Positions 62,411 through 64,000 of a stretch of 64,000 nt of DNA are shown one piece after another; positions within the stretch are counted from its first letter, which is position 1; every line of letters begins with the position of its first letter. The position numbers and the translations under genes are program-made. The stretch comes from Oculatella sp. LEGE 06141 (lineage in GTDB: Bacteria > Cyanobacteriota > Cyanobacteriia > Elainellales > Elainellaceae). A model generated the notes under the pieces. It did no database searches, had not been told where the DNA came from, and worked only from the letters and a program-made list of their open reading frames with translations. Where the stretch lies: contig NZ_JADEWO010000002.1 in the NCBI RefSeq assembly GCF_015207605.1, forward strand, positions 124,001 through 188,000, written 5' to 3'.

Positions 62411-64000
62411 GTGGATAATTTCTATCAGTTTGACCGAATTCAGCCGACCGATCGCAGCGTGGTAGGAGACAAGGCATTTTACCTCAGTCTGTTGGCTCAG
62501 CGGGGATGCCCTGTGGTTCCTGGTCTAGTGATTTCGGCCAACCTGCTGCGAGAGTTTTTGGAGCAAATGAACTGGCTGGAACCTCTATTTGCCGACTTGC
62601 CCAATTCATCGCTCCATTTGGATGTGAACCAGCCACGGCAATTGCAGGCGATCGCACAACGCATTCAGCAGACCATTCGCGCTAGCGAGCTGCCGGAATC
62701 GTGGCTGGATCAGATTGAAACGGCTGTCGCTGCATGGCAAGCACCAGCTTTGATGTTTCGTCCCTCTCTGGCGTTACAGTCGGGTGTTGATCCAACATTG
62801 AGTTACCGCACCGGGGGCTTGCTGGAGGCGCAGGTGGGTTGGGTAAGCCGCGAGGCGATCGCTTCAGGGTTGAAGCAGGTCTGGGCACAACTGTTTCGAG
62901 CCAAAAGTTTAATATATTGGCAGCGATCGGGGTTGCAGCTTCAGCAGGTCAAGCTAGCGGTTGTCGTTCAACCGTTGTGGTCGGCGATCGCCGCCGGAGA
63001 TTTGCAGACACTGGCTACTCAGGCTGAAATCCGTTCTGTTTGGGGCTTGGGGCACGCCCTGGTTTGGGGGGAAAGCCTGCCCGATCGCCATATCGTTGAT
63101 CTCGCCTCAGGGCAAATGAAGGCTCAGCATTTAGGCAGCAAAACCTATGCTTACTATTTAGAACTCTGTGCCCCTTCTGCCCTGCCAGAAACATCAGCGC
63201 TGCTGGTTCAAACCTACTCGTGTTTACAGACGTACATCATCTCCGCCCATCAGCAAGAGCAATATGCCCTCACCCCGGCGCAAATTCAGCAGCTTGTGCA
63301 ACTAACCCAACCCATTCGGGCTGAAATGGGGCACGATCTGCGGCTGGAATGGCTACTCTGCCGCCCAGACCTTTCAGCGGAGCCGATGATTTATGTGACT
63401 CAGGTGAATCCTCAACCGCAGAATCGACAGCCTACCTTTACGAGCGCGACGGCGATCGCCGTAACGGAGGCAGACCCCCCTCTAGCGTTTGCTGAGCCTG
63501 CCACCTCATCCAACCTATCAGCGCCAGTCGTGTTAAACGGGTTAGCGGCATCCACTGGGCAAATGGTTTCTAGCGCCTGGGTCGTTACCGATCCAGAGCA
63601 GTTGACGCTGCCACCGCCCGATCGGATTATTCTGGTGGCGGCAAACATTACACCCGACTGGTTGGTGTGGATCGAGCGGGTGGCTGGCATTGTCACCGAG
63701 CAAGGGGGAATGACCTGTCATGGTGCGATCGTGGCTCGTGAAATGGGTATTCCGGCTGTGGTTGGGGTGGCAAACGCAACCCGATTGCTGCACAGTGGAG
63801 ACCTGGTTTTTGTCAATGGCGATCGCGGCTTGGTTTATCGCCTGGAGAATGAAGCTGCGCTAGCGACGATGGTGCAGCAGGAAGCTCATGCCAGCCGAAC
63901 TCGATCTGCCGCTCCCAAAGCTCCGCTATTTGACCCCGCTTTAGCTGAGCCGCCGCAGGCGCGATCGCGTACGATGCAACTGCTGATTAACCTCAGCCAA
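62411..64000 (+). CDS. Phosphoenolpyruvate-synthase-like protein, 5' part
   Basis: The frame opens at a GTG (62411), encodes 530 residues and runs off the right edge. The N-terminus has Gly-Asp-Lys-Ala-Phe-Tyr-Leu-Ser-Leu-Leu and Pro-Val-Val-Pro-Gly, as in PEP synthase/PPDK ATP-binding domains. The swivelling phosphohistidine domain near 437 reads Gly-Gly-Met-Thr-Cys-His437-Gly-Ala-Ile-Val-Ala-Arg-Glu and is intact. The expected Arg-Ser-Ser catalytic region near 117 is instead Arg-Pro-Ser-Leu, and later ATP-grasp motifs are poorly kept. The pyruvate-binding C-terminal domain is off the window. PEP synthase makes PEP from pyruvate and ATP; activity here is uncertain. Other starts are possible. 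Confidence 0.8.
   Translation, partial: MDNFYQFDRIQPTDRSVVGDKAFYLSLLAQRGCPVVPGLVISANLLREFLEQMNWLEPLFADLPNSSLHLDVNQPRQLQAIAQRIQQTIRASELPESWLDQIETAVAAWQAPALMFRPSLALQSGVDPTLSYRTGGLLEAQVGWVSREAIASGLKQVWAQLFRAKSLIYWQRSGLQLQQVKLAVVVQPLWSAIAAGDLQTLATQAEIRSVWGLGHALVWGESLPDRHIVDLASGQMKAQHLGSKTYAYYLELCAPSALPETSALLVQTYSCLQTYIISAHQQEQYALTPAQIQQLVQLTQPIRAEMGHDLRLEWLLCRPDLSAEPMIYVTQVNPQPQNRQPTFTSATAIAVTEADPPLAFAEPATSSNLSAPVVLNGLAASTGQMVSSAWVVTDPEQLTLPPPDRIILVAANITPDWLVWIERVAGIVTEQGGMTCHGAIVAREMGIPAVVGVANATRLLHSGDLVFVNGDRGLVYRLENEAALATMVQQEAHASRTRSAAPKAPLFDPALAEPPQARSRTMQLLINLSQ

Noticed and set aside
1-64000. CRISPR arrays, insertion sequences, prophage or integrase genes
   Set aside because: No regularly spaced direct repeats, transposase motifs or phage structural genes were found on either strand.

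Overview
The window is cyanobacterial chromosome. The HIP1 octamer GCGATCGC (and the core CGATCG) recurs throughout, inside and outside genes. The gene set includes ftrV (ferredoxin-thioredoxin reductase variable chain), a one-helix high-light-inducible protein, CcsA-type cytochrome c biogenesis, cobN, a CRTISO-like carotenoid isomerase, HmpF, a KGK-domain protein and a CYP110-like P450. Together with a type IV pilus chemotaxis locus this suggests a motile, probably filamentous cyanobacterium of Leptolyngbya/Oscillatoriales or Nostocales type. That taxonomic guess is inference. There is no rRNA, IS element, prophage or CRISPR array. One tRNA (Glu-UUC) is present.

Layout. 0-9.5 kb: edge-truncated IscA-like gene, cupin phosphomannose-isomerase-type protein, trans-sulfuration enzyme, YdcF-type membrane protein, a small hypothetical protein, ftrV, a large Zn-ribbon/PP2C/TM phosphatase, an NfeD-SPFH membrane pair, a zur-type Fur regulator, and purS-purQ. 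9.5-20.7 kb: MCE protein plus its ABC ATPase (lipid transport), a membrane-extended YvcK/CofD protein, a DUF3177-like membrane protein, P450, a DUF3352-like protein, ccsA, KGK protein and tilS. 20.8-36 kb: the signalling core. hmpF lies on the minus strand, divergent across about 1.1 kb from a five-gene plus-strand set: PatA/PilG-like regulator, CheY, CheW, a 923-aa methyl-accepting protein and a 2301-aa CheA. 36-47.6 kb: lipase, VOC protein, CRTISO-like oxidoreductase, PPC/TPR lipoprotein-like secreted protein, YgfZ, hypothetical protein, tRNA-Glu, a small Npun_R1517-like protein, a 1.1 kb gene-free stretch, and cobN. 47.8-57.4 kb: hybrid-type kinase with a degenerate receiver, anion transporter, thioredoxin-fold protein, Mut7-C protein, a four-gene Gld-type ABC operon and an HLIP gene. 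57.5-64 kb: asnS, Crp-type regulator, stand-alone receiver with Asn at the phospho-acceptor site, two small conserved proteins, VOC protein, and a PEP-synthase-like gene that runs off the end.

How the parts work together. The 20.8-36 kb block has the composition of the cyanobacterial pil/hmp chemotaxis-like system that controls type IV pilus motility: receptor to CheW to CheA to CheY/PatA-type outputs, with HmpF as the coiled-coil pilus-associated partner. The unusual part is the architecture. The receptor has almost no periplasmic loop and carries a cytoplasmic TPR-like head plus a long acidic spacer. The CheA carries about 1300 residues of acidic low-complexity sequence, in which a short acidic/aromatic/leucine motif recurs at least fifteen times. 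This is the most interesting feature of the window. Other candidates are two degenerate receiver domains, a PEP-synthase-like protein with an eroded ATP-binding half, and transcription terminators apparently built from HIP1 palindromes.
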